NCBI RefSeq assembly: GCF_019925205.1
Contig: NC_083564.1
Coordinates: 11,661,491-11,725,490, forward strand
Reading direction: 5' to 3'
Source: Metopolophium dirhodum
Taxonomy: Eukaryota > Arthropoda > Insecta > Hemiptera > Aphididae
Length of the DNA: 64,000 nucleotides
Shown here: positions 37,866 through 52,300 of the stretch, in pieces
Layout of the letters: the number at the start of each line of letters is the position of its first letter
How positions within the stretch are numbered: position 1 is the stretch's first letter
Position numbers and translations under genes: made by a program
The notes under the pieces: model-generated
What the model saw: only the letters and a program-made list of their open reading frames with translations
Databases searched by the model: none
Told to the model about the DNA's origin: nothing

Positions 37866-40500
37866 GTTTATCGTTATTAGTTCATACAGTGGATTATACT
37901 TATTATGGTTTTCAAAACTGAAATATATGATGTATCACATACAAGGAACTAGAAAGTCTAGCCGATGTATTGACAATTTTTCAAACGTTGACTTTCTTGA
38001 AGATAATTCTGCCAGCTCAGATAAAGCCGTACAATATTGGAGTGAATTATAAAACTTAAAGGTAAGAATATTATTGATAGGATTTTATTTTAAAGCCATT
38101 TTATTGTGCCATTAACTAACATACCCACCTGTTCACGGGACACATTCTATATATAATTGTGTGCGTGAACTTTTATTTGTATCGAAAGGGCTTAGCCCGT
38201 TTAGTCAATATAAATGAATAAATAAATATTTATATGTAACAATCTTAAAATATCCATAGCTTCCTTTAAAAGTAAAATACAAATAAATGCTGAGTGTTTC
38301 CCTATAAGGTTCCTTAAAAAAAATTTTTGCTTTTAACTTTTATTATAATATTATGTCATAGCACTCTAATATTAAAACTAACAGTACAAAATTGGATCTT
38401 CTGTACAAACATTTGCATGTTGCTCGTAGTTCATAGAGAGAAAACAAATGGTGCACTGATATATTTTTAATTTTTTAGGCAATACAATTTTATTGAGCAA
38501 GAATCCAATTTCAATAACACAGAGGGCCTCAACATACTTATATTGCAAAGAAACACATAACTTGTTTGGACTTCAGTATATTTTCTGAAGGGAAAGTGAA
38601 TATAGTTGCATGACAGGTAAAAATTGAAAATTCCCAGGTGTTTTCAAAAACATCAGGAAAAACAAAAAGATAATTATGGAAAAATAACTATAGATATATT
38701 TTTCACCGAATGTTCCGATTAGCATTTTCTATACACCATACAATTATAAAACAATTTTACTCTTTTTGAACTAACTATAGGGATAAGACATTTTAATTTT
38801 TCGAATAAAATTATTGTCAAAAAAGTTCTTTTCTATGTCAAATAGTTTGAAAATGTAATACGAGCTTTCTTATAGTTTCTATAATATTTGTTCAAAAATA
38901 TTAAAGACACATAGACACTATTTTCATAAACATTAAAGTTCACATTTTGACAATTAAAAAAAAAAAGTGTTACACAATTATTGTTTTCTTTAGTTCTGAA
39001 ATAATCATTTAAAATTAATTTAATTTTTTTGATTGTCATTACTTAGTTCTTAGTTAATACCAAATAACTATAATTTAAGGTGTTTGTACGCTTGGACCTT
39101 ATGTTACATGCCACTGCCTAGGGTACACTAGAAAATAATTATTAAAATTCACAAACGCCTTAGCCCTTAAGTCTTATAAATTAAATCAAACTTAGTTCGG
39201 CATTTGGTATAGTTAGTTGGGTACTAGCTATGTACTTTTTAAGACTTGTTTTACTACCTATGTGGGTATGGCAGCTTAAGTGATAAACTTTTATACATAA
39301 TCAACAGCTCGTTTATGACTTGCCCATCTCATATCAGACAATTTGTTCAATGTTAAAGTCCTACCTATCACACCTTCAATTTGTTTTACTTATATATCTA
39401 TTAAAATATGTAATGTAGGTTAACTTCTGGTTAGAAATGTGGCCCATGTAAGTTGGTATTGTCGCGAGCAAATTGATAAACATATGATAATTTATAACGT
39501 ATAACATTTTATATTGTACAGTTCTGTGTTTGACATCAACTGCTGGACTTGGAATACGTATACTTAATAATACAAAAGGTTTATATAATAAACTATCAAA
39601 CAAAAAAAAAATTCTAAAAAACCCACACATTGTAAAACGTTGGTACAACAGTAGGTACATTATTAATTGCTATTTACTCCAAATCTAAAAAAAAAATAAA
39701 AAAATTCTTTTAATTTTCTCCCAAATAATGTTATTGTAACATTTAAGAAATAAACTCCTCTATGTTTTTATATTGTGTAATCATTGAATCAAGAACCATT
39801 TTGGGATTGACCACCCATTTTTCTAATCATCGGTGTAACTTTGGTAAACAAAGGTATAAATTTGTCCCCCCTCCATAAAAAAAAGAAATGCCAACTTTTT
39901 TATAGTTTAACTCCTTTTCTACTTAATATTATTTGTCAACCATCAAGATAAAGAATAAACTGGAGTTAGTACTTCCTATCACAGCTATAAAAAAAACCTT
40001 ATAAATTAAAAATTGAAAATGTCCGTAAACAGCTCAAAATATTTTTAAAATGTTATCAAGTATAGAAAATTATGAAATGTTTTTTTTATAATGGTGTAAA
40101 TTTCAAGTATCTTTGGTTATTATTTTTAGAATTGGAACAAAATAAGAAAATCATTCCATAAGAAATCGAGGGAATATCCAATGTTGTAAAAATTTGAACT
40201 TCAAACGCTCACAAAAATTTAATTTGACATTGCGGTAGACATTATTTTCTGATAAAGTTAGACAAACTTACAAGGAATCTTGTATTCAATTTTCAAATCT
40301 TAGATATTAATAGAAAATTTTTTATGAATTTACAACTCAAAATAATTTGCATTAAAAAAAAACATTATTTCGACTACTTATCGTGTATACAGACATAATA
40401 TAATGAAGACAGTTGTAAAATCAATACATACATTGCTGCATTTAAAATTTAAAATAGTATTTATTCAATTAATTTTGTATTCTAATTATTTATTTTGTTT

Positions 40501-41575
40501 TCAGTTGACAAAAATAGATTTTTTGGAATCTGTGATTGCCTATAGAGCAAATTTTGATGCGACAATTGAAAGATAATCCGAGACGTTAGGTTCCTATTAT
40601 ATATGACAATATTTGGGTCATGTACAAAAAATAAGAAGCTCCTTTCTGGAATGTAGAAGAAGTCAATTTGCAAACTGTATACTCTAGTTCATCAAAGTGA
40701 CTAAAAGTAATTTTCTAATTAAAGTGGACTTTTGCTTTTAGGATCTTAAAGATTGGATGAGATTGACTAATAAAGAGCGTCATTTGGTATCCTACGTATT
40801 AGCATTTTTTGCTGCTTCAAATAGCATAGTCAATGAAAATTTTCTCAAGAAGTTCAAATAACTGAGTCAAGATGTTTTTATGGGTTCCAAATAATGATAG
40901 AGAATATACATTAAGAAATGTATAGCTTATTAATTGATATTCAAGACCTGAAAGAAAAGTACAACTATACATTTTTTTGTTATCTTTATTATTATAATAT
41001 AAGACTAATTTCTCTTATTTTTTTTTTTATATTAAGACTTTAATTAATGCTACTGAAAATGTGTGAAAAAAATGGCAGATTGGGCTTTTAAATGGATTAC
41101 TTATAGTAAAGCAACATTTGGTGAAGGTTAGTGGCTTTTGCTGCCGTTAAAGGTATATTTTTATCTGGAATTGTTCCTTCAATAATATGGTTGAGGAAAA
41201 GAGGATTGATGCCAGGTTTAACTTTTAGCGACAAGCTGATTTCTAGAAATGAGGTATGTTAATGTTTTCAAGTATAATATTATAATGCAAATAACGTATT
41301 TTATTATTTTAATATTTTTTTAGGGTTTACACACCGATTTTACCTGTCTCTTATTTAAACATTTAGATCAAAAGCCATCTTCAGCTGTGTACATATCATT
41401 TGTGAAGCCGTGACTATTGAACAAGAGTTTTTGACAAATGCTTTACTTGTTAAGTTGATTGGCATGAGCTGTGAAAAAGTGGCCATATTTATTGAATTTG
41501 TTGCTGATAGACTGTTAATAGAATTAGGATGTTCTATAGTAAATACATTTAATGATCATAGTAAGATTAATTTTA
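40501..41575 (+). pseudogene. RRM2: Ribonucleotide reductase small subunit (R2) pseudogene with introns
   Basis: Broken frames follow the R2 protein in order: DNPRR*VPIIYDNIWVMYKK and APFWNVEEVNL (40,569-40,680); DLKDWMRLTNKERHLVSYVL and AFFAASNSIVNENF (from 40,742); IENIH*EMYSLLID; ADWAFKWITYSKATFGE; KRGLMPGLTFSDKLISRNE; GLHTDFTCLLFKHLDQKPSS (41,324 on); EQEFLTNALLVKLIGMSC; FIEFVADRLLIELG. Internal stops (*) and several frameshifts make it non-functional. Intron-like gaps with GT-AG borders remain (for example 41,255-41,323), so it arose by DNA duplication or decay of a gene, not by retrotransposition. R2 normally holds the diiron/tyrosyl-radical site for dNTP synthesis. The N-terminal and C-terminal ends are missing, and an intact paralogue is expected elsewhere. 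Confidence 0.9.
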
Positions 41576-43374
41576 AAATTTAATTAAATCTTACTTTTCA
41601 TATTTGTTGTATTTATTTTTTAATTGTAATGTAAAATTTAGAAATATATGACTAATGAAGTAACGTGTTGTAATTTATTGTTATACTTGCAGCAGTAAAT
41701 ATTTGTATAAATATTTGTACATACTAACTAAAAAATTTTTACTAAGAAAGAAGAAATAAATTTTAATATAGTATAAAATATAACTGTAGGCATATAAAAC
41801 AATTAAAACATTTTGTTTTTTATGTCTATGGATATAACAGAACTTTAAACTAAATCTTATGATTAATATGATGCTTTCAACTTTTATTATGATTAGATCG
41901 CAGATTTGTATGCGTTTGCATATTTATTCTGGTTGATGGTAAATTGGTATGATATTCTAGGTGAGCACAGGAGTTGTTTCATGACCATAACGATTTAAAC
42001 TATGAAACTTTTGGGCTGAATATTTTGACAATTAACTCATTGTTTTTCATTTTAATGACTTATTTTACGATTGTTTATATACATGTAAAGTTATTTATTT
42101 TACATATAAAGCCCTGGATTATACAATATTTTGAATAAATTACAATAAGTTTAACATCAGATATAAAATATTGTACAGTTCAGTATATTTTGTACTCATG
42201 GGCATGGCTGTGAAAAGTAGATCTATACTCCATGGCGTGGCCAATAGACATTATAACTTCTGATACATCAATCAATTGAGGTTAGTAAACTATGTTGTGT
42301 GCCGTGATTAATAAACTTAAGTTAACCATAATTGTTATGCATATCATTAGTAGAAAATAATATATTGATGTCCAAAACCATAGTCATAGTGGCATAGTAG
42401 CTCTGGTAAACAGTCAGTCTTACACTGCACACCACCAATTGTTTAACCTGGTGGACAACATTACACCATAATGGGTTTACCTAGTGTCATGTGTACATAT
42501 TCTTAGTTAATATTTTTTTTTTATTTGGTAATACTCTAGAATTTGGAAGGTATTAATTGAAAGATCCTGAAGTAATAATGGACATATTGTATTTGTATAT
42601 CAAACAAGGATGTTCCCCACTAGAAATGGTGCTTTACATCCCATCCGTGGTATTAATTAAGTCGTCTGGCTTTAATTTAATAATATTTGATATAACACCA
42701 GCATTTTATGTTAATATAAATATGTTTAATGTCCTTGTATGTATACACAAGTAGTAAGAATGTACAGCCTTAACAAATATTCACTACTAAATTATACATA
42801 CTTGACACGATTTAATGATCAGTCAGTATAAAAACATGGTCATAACTCATTATTATTATTATTGAATTAAATTTAACTACTACTTTCAAATTATATTTGA
42901 ATTTAATATAAAAGCTTTAGAATTAACTTAGCACGAAAAATAGGATAGTGATGAATGGGACACATTTGAAATATAAAGATTCTCAGGTTATTAAACAATG
43001 ATAATAAATACAAAAAAAATCTTCTTTTATAATTCTAATAATAATAATAATAATAAGTATTCATTTTATACAGTTAAGATTAATACTATTGTTAAGTCTT
43101 AAAGAAACATTGATACGAGAGGGCTATACTTCAAATTAAAATATGCTATAAAAATAAAATGGAAAATCAATGAAATGGTACACATAGGAATAGGTACAAA
43201 GAGACAAAAATGAATAATAATAATACAATTATTATTAGAATTAAGCACTTTTAAAATTTAACATTAAGCAGGTACAAAAATGGTAAATAAGGGTATAAAA
43301 CGAGGAATCTTAATAAGGTGTAGCCCACTCCAGTATGTACATCATAATTAAGAAATAGAAACTCAGTGTGCTAA
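41576..43374. other. Intergenic region between R2 pseudogene and rhotekin 3' end
   Basis: This AT-rich DNA has short microsatellite stretches ((ATT)n near 42,850 and (AAT)n near 43,040). No coding exon is supported and no obvious exact polyadenylation signal for rhotekin was found. Confidence 0.5.
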
Positions 43375-46300
43375 TCACGTTTTCCTAGAAAACGGCCAAT
43401 GTGATCGTCGTTGGGTTCCACTACTGCTCACAGTCGATGATGATGATGAGGATGAGTTTGAGCGTAGATTATGAGACATAGAACCGGTGGATGAACATGA
43501 GCTTAGACTGGTAGTTGAGACTTGGCCTCCATTGGAAAACATATCCATTACAGTAGGCCTGTTCTTATCGTGACTGCTCTTGTCAAAAGATTCTAAACAA
43601 AAAAAATATTGAATACTATTACTTTTACTTTTAGCAATTTAAGAATAATAAACGTGTTTATAGTGGGTTGAATAATTATGTTTTTCATGAAATGTATAGT
43701 TATGGTATAGCAAACCGATTATTTTATTTGATGTAATCAAATTCCACTATTTAGGTGTCTTAATGTGTATAAGATAAATTTATTATGTTTGGTATATTTT
43801 AAATTATAAATATTAGTTCAAACATTTATACTACATAAGTTAAGATATTTCAATACCTACACGAGCTATATTTATACGAGTTACTTTTTTTAAGAGGTAA
43901 CTTCTAAGTTAATTAATTGTATTATCACGTTAAGTTAATTTTTTCCTTAAAACCACAGATTTAAAATAATATATTTTATTTTGTAAAAATAAATTTTTTA
44001 AAACAAAAAACAATAATCGAAAATATCAAAGATTATAAGTGATAAACTAATAAATAATAATTTATAATATTGCATATTCACTAAATATAATTATTATATA
44101 ATAATATATTATAAACAATAAAGTTATGGGGGTAACCAAGTCATTGAGAAAAAGAAAATATAATTATTTACTCAGTATCCCATTTACGTTTGTATACTCA
44201 ATAATTATATATTTGTATACTGATTGATTATTAAATTTTTATTTATTCGTAGAATTACAGCTGAATTTAATAATATTTGATATTATGTGTATGAGTAATT
44301 AATTATATACTAATAATAAATTTGGTTACTATAAATTGAATACCTTGTTGTGTACTGTTAGGTAAACAAAAACATAAAAATAATTTAATTATTATGTTAT
44401 ATTTCGTTATTGATTTAAGTGTTAAAGTACATAAGTACATAAGTACTTACAGAAATTACTATGTTATTTGTTAGCTTTTAAAAAGTTATAATTATTAATT
44501 TTATATGAAAAAAAAGTAACCGATTTTTAACTAAGTTAAGTTACTTTTATTTTCTAATTAACTTGTAACTTTTACAAGTTTATAAAAAAAGAAAAGTAAG
44601 TTTTAACTTTAATTTAATTTACATTTTTCTTTATTAAATTAGATTAACAAATCAAAAAAAATACCTAAATACCTAACTTGCCCAGCCTTGCAAAAAGTAA
44701 TAAACAGAAATTATATTACAATAATTGATGAGTAAGTTTACCAAAAAGTGGAGTTTCATCATAAAGTGATCCTTGTCGCTCTGGCTTAACAAATGAATGT
44801 CTGTTAGTTTCTAACAACTGTACTTCCATGACATTTTCAGCCGCTTTTTTCCATCTAAGAAAAATAATACATTAATTTTAAAGATCATTTCCTGGCTGTC
44901 TGAATACACCTTACTTGTTATGTTCTTTGGTATGCTGAACTAAATATTTTAGCCAGTTGCCCTTTTCCTCACCGTTTTCTACTGAAAATATAAACGATAC
45001 TGTTCGCTTTTCAGATTCGTTGGATATTTCAATTTCATTATTGATCTTCAGCGCTCGAATTACTGTATTCTAGAAGAAACAAAATATTTATGTTGTAGTA
45101 TCAGTATACACTTGTCATTTATGGTTGGGAAAAAAATCTATGATAAACCGATAATTATTGTTTATAAGGATTATATGTACCAGACCGTACTTTCAATCAA
45201 TAATTAAATAAATAAATATCTGATTTAAAACTGATATATTTCAATAAATATATTTTCATTGAATTTATGAATATCTTTAGGGCATAGGCACCCCTAAAGA
45301 GTTAATATAATATAATAATAATTTAAAATAAAAACATTTATAATAAATAAAAAAAAAAGTAAAATTAACCATGGACAATGATTGCATTTTAACTATAGTC
45401 CAACAAAACATGATTAATTTCAAATATTTTTAGTAAAATTAGAATTATTTTTTCATCAAATTAATCCTTTAGTCGGTACTATACACCTGTATTAATCAGA
45501 GCTTATGACAATCATACAAATCTAAACATTAAAAACCCATATAACCGAAAATTTTTTTTCAAACCTTAAAATATTAATTGAAAGCCAAATCTAACGAAAC
45601 ATCTATGTAACCCAAAACCCTTATAATTTCTACAATACAATATTCATTTAATACATGTCTGGTATGTATTTTTTAAATTTAATTCAAATTTGTAGTTTGT
45701 TTTTTAATAATAATAAACGAGATAGCATAGAATATGTTGTTACTTTTAAGTGAAATAAACCGTTTTTTTGTCTAGTTAAATAATATATAAATTGATATTG
45801 TAATATCCAATATTGTGATAATAATATCAATAATCATAGATTATATCATATTAATATTTAATACTTAAATAAATTCCTAAATTAAGTTTTCAAACAAAGT
45901 TTTAGCATAGAATACTTCACCTATATCAACCAAAATGTAATAATGTTATGAGCACCAGAATTTTTGTTTACAATTTTTATTTCAGCGTGTGTAAACACCA
46001 AAAACAAAAATAAATGATTTGGGTGCAAATCTTTGCTTTAGTATTGGTTAATAAAATGTATCAATTTTAAATTATAGGTGTAATCTTTATACACTATTCG
46101 TTGGTCATTCATAGAGGTTTTTGACTTTTTACCCAACAATTGCATATAATTCGATCACATTGATTATACCCTATCAACACGAAATGTTTTCTGAGGTGGT
46201 TGAGATTTTGCTTCTTCTTCTGTTGACCATATAGACAGTTCAAATGCTTGGAGGTTGGCCCATGAGGAAGAAGCTTCATCTCGTGGCTGTACACACCCTG

Positions 46301-49300
46301 AATATACCGGGGACGATATACACTGGGGTTGTGCAGCCAACCGACAACAAAAATGACCAAACAGAGGTAACTGATTATTACGGTTTTCTGCTGGCATAAA
46401 ATCATAAAATCATTATTAGTCATTAAAAATATTATATAATATATTGTCAGCAAACTTTATTATGTTGTTTTGTTTTACTTACGAGTGCTCTCGATTTTCA
46501 TATCGTGCGTATGTACTCGGTCATCCACTTCTTCTAAAGTCAGTTTAGCTGATGCCATTAGTTCAAAATTAGGTCCACTGAAAATGAGTTACAATGCAAT
46601 ATAGATTACTGATTCAAAAATAAAACGCCTGTACAAAATGTACATGTTAAATGTTCAAAACTTACATTTTACCACTATTCAGTTCGTCTCTCAACGTGGC
46701 AGCCAACTTTTTACCAACCGTGCGGCTTATGGAACTGTGCAACGTATTCTTAATTTTCCTCGGGGTGCTCGCAATCGAAAAGTCGTCGCGCAGTACATGG
46801 GCGTATACTTCCAAGTCAAGTTTGAAATCAGGCCCGACGTTTTCACTGCAACGGTAAATAAATGAAAATAAAAATGTGGACATTTTTGCGAGACTTTAAA
46901 AACGCGTGACTTACAAGAGCAATACGTCGTTAAACGTAACGTCGGTCATGGATCTGTCAACCGGGAACATGAGGCTTGTATCATACAGTTGCGTACCGAT
47001 TTTAGCCAAACAGAACACTGCAAATCGCCGGTAGTCACCTTTATTCTTGAAATGGTCCGTGTCCCGCCACATCAGCGGGAGTCGTAAGTCCGAAAGTGAC
47101 ACCCGAGCCTTTCCACCGTTCCATCCAATCCTATAGTAAAAAAAAATTACAGAAAACCGTTCGGTTGTATACGATTGCCTCGTTGATGTTAAAATAATAT
47201 ATGATTTGTCAAAACTCACTGTGGGGGTTCTCGGCTCTTCCGGTGCAATTCAGCGATGTAAGCGGTCATCCTTTCGTTAGACGTCAACAAGCTCTTGGCG
47301 GCTTGCAACGATTGCGTTTGATGTTTGCAAGCGGCAAGGAGTCGTGTCGTGCCCTCACGCATTTTCATCTCAAATTCCATTTTTTGTTCCAATTCGTAGT
47401 CCTGTCGAAGTAACAAAAATAAATCATACAAATTATGTGTGTAGAAAAAAATAAATGAACGCGTGCAATGAACCTAACAAAATAAATGGAGCAACAATCA
47501 ACATTGCACATCGATAACGAAACATAATATTTCATTCACCAATCACCTCCATATATGTGTTCCGGGCTACGGAAAGTTTCTATAGTCATAACTCATACGA
47601 CGTATCCCAAATACATCGCACGGTTATAGTTTAAATAGACGATAAAAAAAACTGCGTATCTAAAAATTTGTGTCAAGCCAATTTTTAAATAACGTTTTTA
47701 TGTCACCATAAATAAACATAATCACAGTAACACCATACGAGTTTTAATAGGTTGAAAACGAATAAAAAAAAAATGAATAGCGTCGTGTGTAAAAAATTCA
47801 ATTTCTGAATTTCCCAGGTTCGATTGTACAGAAACCATTTTATAACTTGCTTTTAATGATTTGTACGTGATATTTTTTTAGCATACGTACATCAAGTAAA
47901 TATAGTTGTAAGTCGCTAATATTTCGTAAATTCAAAAAAAAACACATGTTATTAATTATCCTTAAAAGGGAAGAATAATACGTTTCCGAGTAGGTATAAC
48001 AATAAGAAAACACAATCACAATGACCATTGATACATTAATGTAATAATGTACCTATTATATAAGTACCGTAGTACATATATTATATAAAATACATTGAGT
48101 CTTGACGTCGGCTGGACTACCATACATAACAATACTATACGAAACTATACTATACTATACTATACTATACCATACTATACGCAATGTTGGTAAGTAGAAA
48201 TAATAGTATAGCGTGTTCGTTAAAGGTCAAAGGATATAGTTGCACACTGCAACAAACAAATTGTCGAGGATAAATTCAACTGGATATTTTCGTATATATA
48301 GAACGAAAAGGTCAGAGTAGGAAGTTCGCTGTTAATAGTTGATACTAAAGGCTATTTCAATATACATAGCTTAAAATATTATACTTATATTACATTGATA
48401 TATAACCAATTAGGTCATAAGTGTATAACAAATAATCCCTTCCAATGGCTACTACCGTGGACAGCGAGGAGGATAAACTAAAAATTAATATAATATAATA
48501 TATAGGTAACAATAACACACCTCATAGCATGCATATACTGGAAACAATTTTATGGTAAAAATATGCATGTTTTAACAGTGTGAAATTAAATGTATAATAT
48601 GATGCTATACAATTTATGTATAAAATGGTATACAATTAAGTACCTTATTATTATAAGGAAACTAATAGTTTATACTTTATAATGACCTAATATTTTTATT
48701 AGGGACATCAGACTTAAATACTTTTATAATACCTAAGTAATAAGTATACCTAGTTATAATCAAATTATAATACTATATTATTACTACAATTATTTAAAAA
48801 ATGTGTACTATATTTTTTTCAAATTCGATAGGTACATAAAAAATATTTAATTTGAAAATAAAAGAATAAATATTTTATTTTATTCTAAAACATTCTGTCT
48901 TAACCTTTTAAAAACAATTAACTAGGTAAAAAAATACCAATAGCAAAAATAGTATATATTTTTTATAATTTACATTTACAAACTAGCATACACAACGGAT
49001 TATAAACAATATACATTTGTAACTAAAAATGGGATGATAGGTACATTTATTAAAATATCCCACGGACAAAATGTACAACAAATATAATGTATAGGTACAA
49101 ACTACAAACAATATTCCCGTATTTTATCTTTCTGAGCATAGTGAACATCCCGTAAGAATAGGGTGGTACACAGGAATAAGAAGGATATATAGATACGGTT
49201 ACAGGAAGTAAAAGCGCCGACACCGGTATCCTGTATCGTCTAGGCACGTGTCTAAAATAACATCTGTGGGCTCTTTGTATGTAGGTACGCCGTACGCAGA

Positions 49301-52300
49301 TGATTAAAACTCAAAACACGTGTGGCACCAAACTCTACTTGAAAAAAATAGAAGGGTGGTATTTTGTATACTACTATACACATTTTAATCCATACAGAAG
49401 TGTAATGAGAAAAAACCATACGAATTTTTACTTTTTATTCTTTGTTTTTTTTTATGGATAAAAAGCGACAAGTAATAAATAATTTAAAATAATATCAGTG
49501 CTGTTGTCTCACAAGTACGCACTTTAGAAAAACAGTCCTTCTCATTTAAGATTTTATGACTGGACGCTGGTTAGTTTGTAATACAAATGATTATACTAAG
49601 GACTAAGGAGAACTAATCTTAATAAAATAACCGACACATTTATAGTAGGTAGAAGGACAAAAAAATCAAATAACTTTAAACTACAAATTATAATTGGTAC
49701 ACTAAATAGTTGCTAACTGCAATTGGTAAATTGTGTTTGTATCACGTATAGGTAGTGTTTTTATTCAGGTCCAACATAAAATGTGTTTTCAGATTGTACA
49801 TTTATTGAAATTATTTAATTACATCTAGTTACTAGATCTAGATCTAGTCTAAATGTCTAATAATTGTGTTTTTAAGATTCAATACCTACCTACTTAGGTA
49901 AACCTAGTAGATACCTACTATAATATGGAATTCCATAAAATATTTTTATTAGCTTGGATTTATTTTTGTTTGTTATTCAAATAACGATATAATACAGTTA
50001 ATTTTATCTATATGTTCATCAGATCATAGTTCACTTTAAAATAAGAGGAAAAACGATATTAAACAAAATGTATTATAATATATTTTAACGGTTCAAAAAC
50101 ATAATAACAATAAATTAATGATGAATCAGCTTGAATATATATAAATGTAATAGTTTATTTATAATTTAATTTATTTTATTAAATTATTTTAACTGAATGT
50201 AAAAACGTGAAGGTGTGGTGACATGATAAAATATGCTTAATTTATTAACAGTAATTTAAAAATGACTGAAAATAATATTAATAAGTACCTATTTAGGTTA
50301 AAAATTGACATACATTTGAGTAATTTGTATAGAAAAAGTAATGAATATAAGAAAAATGAAATAGTAAACAAATTAATTTACCATCAACTGCCTTAAACTT
50401 GAATATAGATCGCAATAACAATAAAATGATATTGGGAAAACGTGTCAGATATAAAAACACTGGAGAAGTTTTTTTTTTCACTTAGACAACACATATAAAT
50501 TTAACAGTTAAAGATTCAATAATAAAATTATTGATGAGATGTGCATATATTTTTGAACATAACGGAAATTAGGATATGTAATAGGAGACAAAATGGTACT
50601 TTTAGAACTGATTCTATTTGTTTTTTCGCTAAGATATATGCTTTAACATTGCGTCTATGCTTATTCGATGTCTACCACTATAACTGTGACTGGGCAATAT
50701 GCCACACATGACTCACCAACATCAGTTTTTTTTTGATTAATTAATGCAAACGAGTGTGTTAATAATAATTGTATATAAACGGAGATGATTCGGAAACGGT
50801 CCGCACAAATTTATTGTGGATACAATAATTACTCCTTAATGCTCGCACTAAATTAAGCAAATTCTATTATCATTTAATTGTATGAATTAATTGTACACAA
50901 TCTGCTATTTAATTACAGCAGGGTTGAACAAAAACTAAAATGTATATTTAATGCCCATTTTTATTTTTCAACCATTAGGAGTAAATCTATCGAAAATTCA
51001 AATAGGAACCTACGACTAAAAGGAAGACGTAACAGAATCATACAATTTAGCTCAATACGTGTATAATATGTCTTCAACGATTTAGAGTATCACATATAAT
51101 TCAGCACAATAGATGGTTACAATTGGACGTGGGCGAATGCAATCTCTGTCCTCAGACTTGTGCATTGCATGTGTAACTCAAATGGAAAGTATTGTAAGAA
51201 GCAATAGCGAGACTGGATATAACAAAAACGTGTAAAGAAATAAGTTATGATTTCTAGATGAGTAATTGATATCTAAAATGAATACCAAAGTCCAACGACA
51301 TATTATTGTTATAATATTAGGCCATTAGATAGATACAAAGATTTTTAAAAATTGAATAACTTTATTTTTGCTATAAAAAAAATAAAAAAATCACGACTGC
51401 AAAAATGATGCATTATGTAATGTTAAATGTTGACATTTTGTAATATACAGTAAAAAAAAATATTTGGCAAATTATATAAGTTATAACTAATTTTGAAATT
51501 ATTAAATGCTATCGGCTATAAAATAAATACATTTACTTAGAGATAAATTTAAATAGTCAAATAAGGTTGTACGTGGCACAACATTTGCATATCTCTAATT
51601 TATGTAGTATTTAAACTTTTAATAATACTACATTACCAATATATACTATTAAAATCATCAAGTAATTCTACAATCGGCAATTATAACTGTTATAACTTAT
51701 AAGTTAGTAGTTAAGTTATTACTCATAACTCATAAATGATTACTACAAGAGTTTAGTGTTTACTTAAGTAAAAGTAGAATTTCACATAAATATTACCATA
51801 ATGTGCCTACTGCCTATATAGATTCTCTTCGTTTTTACTTATATGATACATTCAATTTTAACTACTTTTGTGATCGGATATGTTGAAAAAATTTCTTATC
51901 AAATATTTTATTAGCGTGACTATTACATATTTGCCACATATTCAATACCGGTTATTACGATGGTGCCACTATATAGTTTCCGGTTTTTAATATTATTCGA
52001 ACATAATGAATGACTACGTGTTTTAACATTAAAAAAAAATATTTATAGGTAGGTATAATATATAATATAGGCATCTGTATATTATTTACAATTTATATAC
52101 AAATACAGTAACTACAAATGTACTTTCTTCTGGATACCAATTTTATGTTTTTAATTATTTTATATCTAACAACTATATAATACATACGTGATACGTAGGT
52201 ATAAGATATCTACATTTTAAAAACTCGGTTAACGCCGTGTCACGCACAAAAAAAAGTAGAAAAAATTGATTTGCTCCCAATACATTTAATAATATCTGTA

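Larger units (their letters stand above)
35495..40500. other. Region upstream of RECQL4, repeat debris
   Basis: The region contains a foldback hairpin (35,843-36,000), a possible isolated exon (36,430-36,576, minus), a dispersed-repeat copy (36,775-36,835) and an unassigned coding-like scrap near 37,735-37,865. The RECQL4 promoter must lie just above 35,495, but no TATA box or initiator is convincing. Confidence 0.5.

Noticed and set aside
46109..46453. Minus-strand 114-codon frame overlapping a rhotekin exon
   Set aside because: It is a shifted frame over the PH-leading exon; the other frame carries the conserved FGHFCCRLAAQP motif and matches splice phases.
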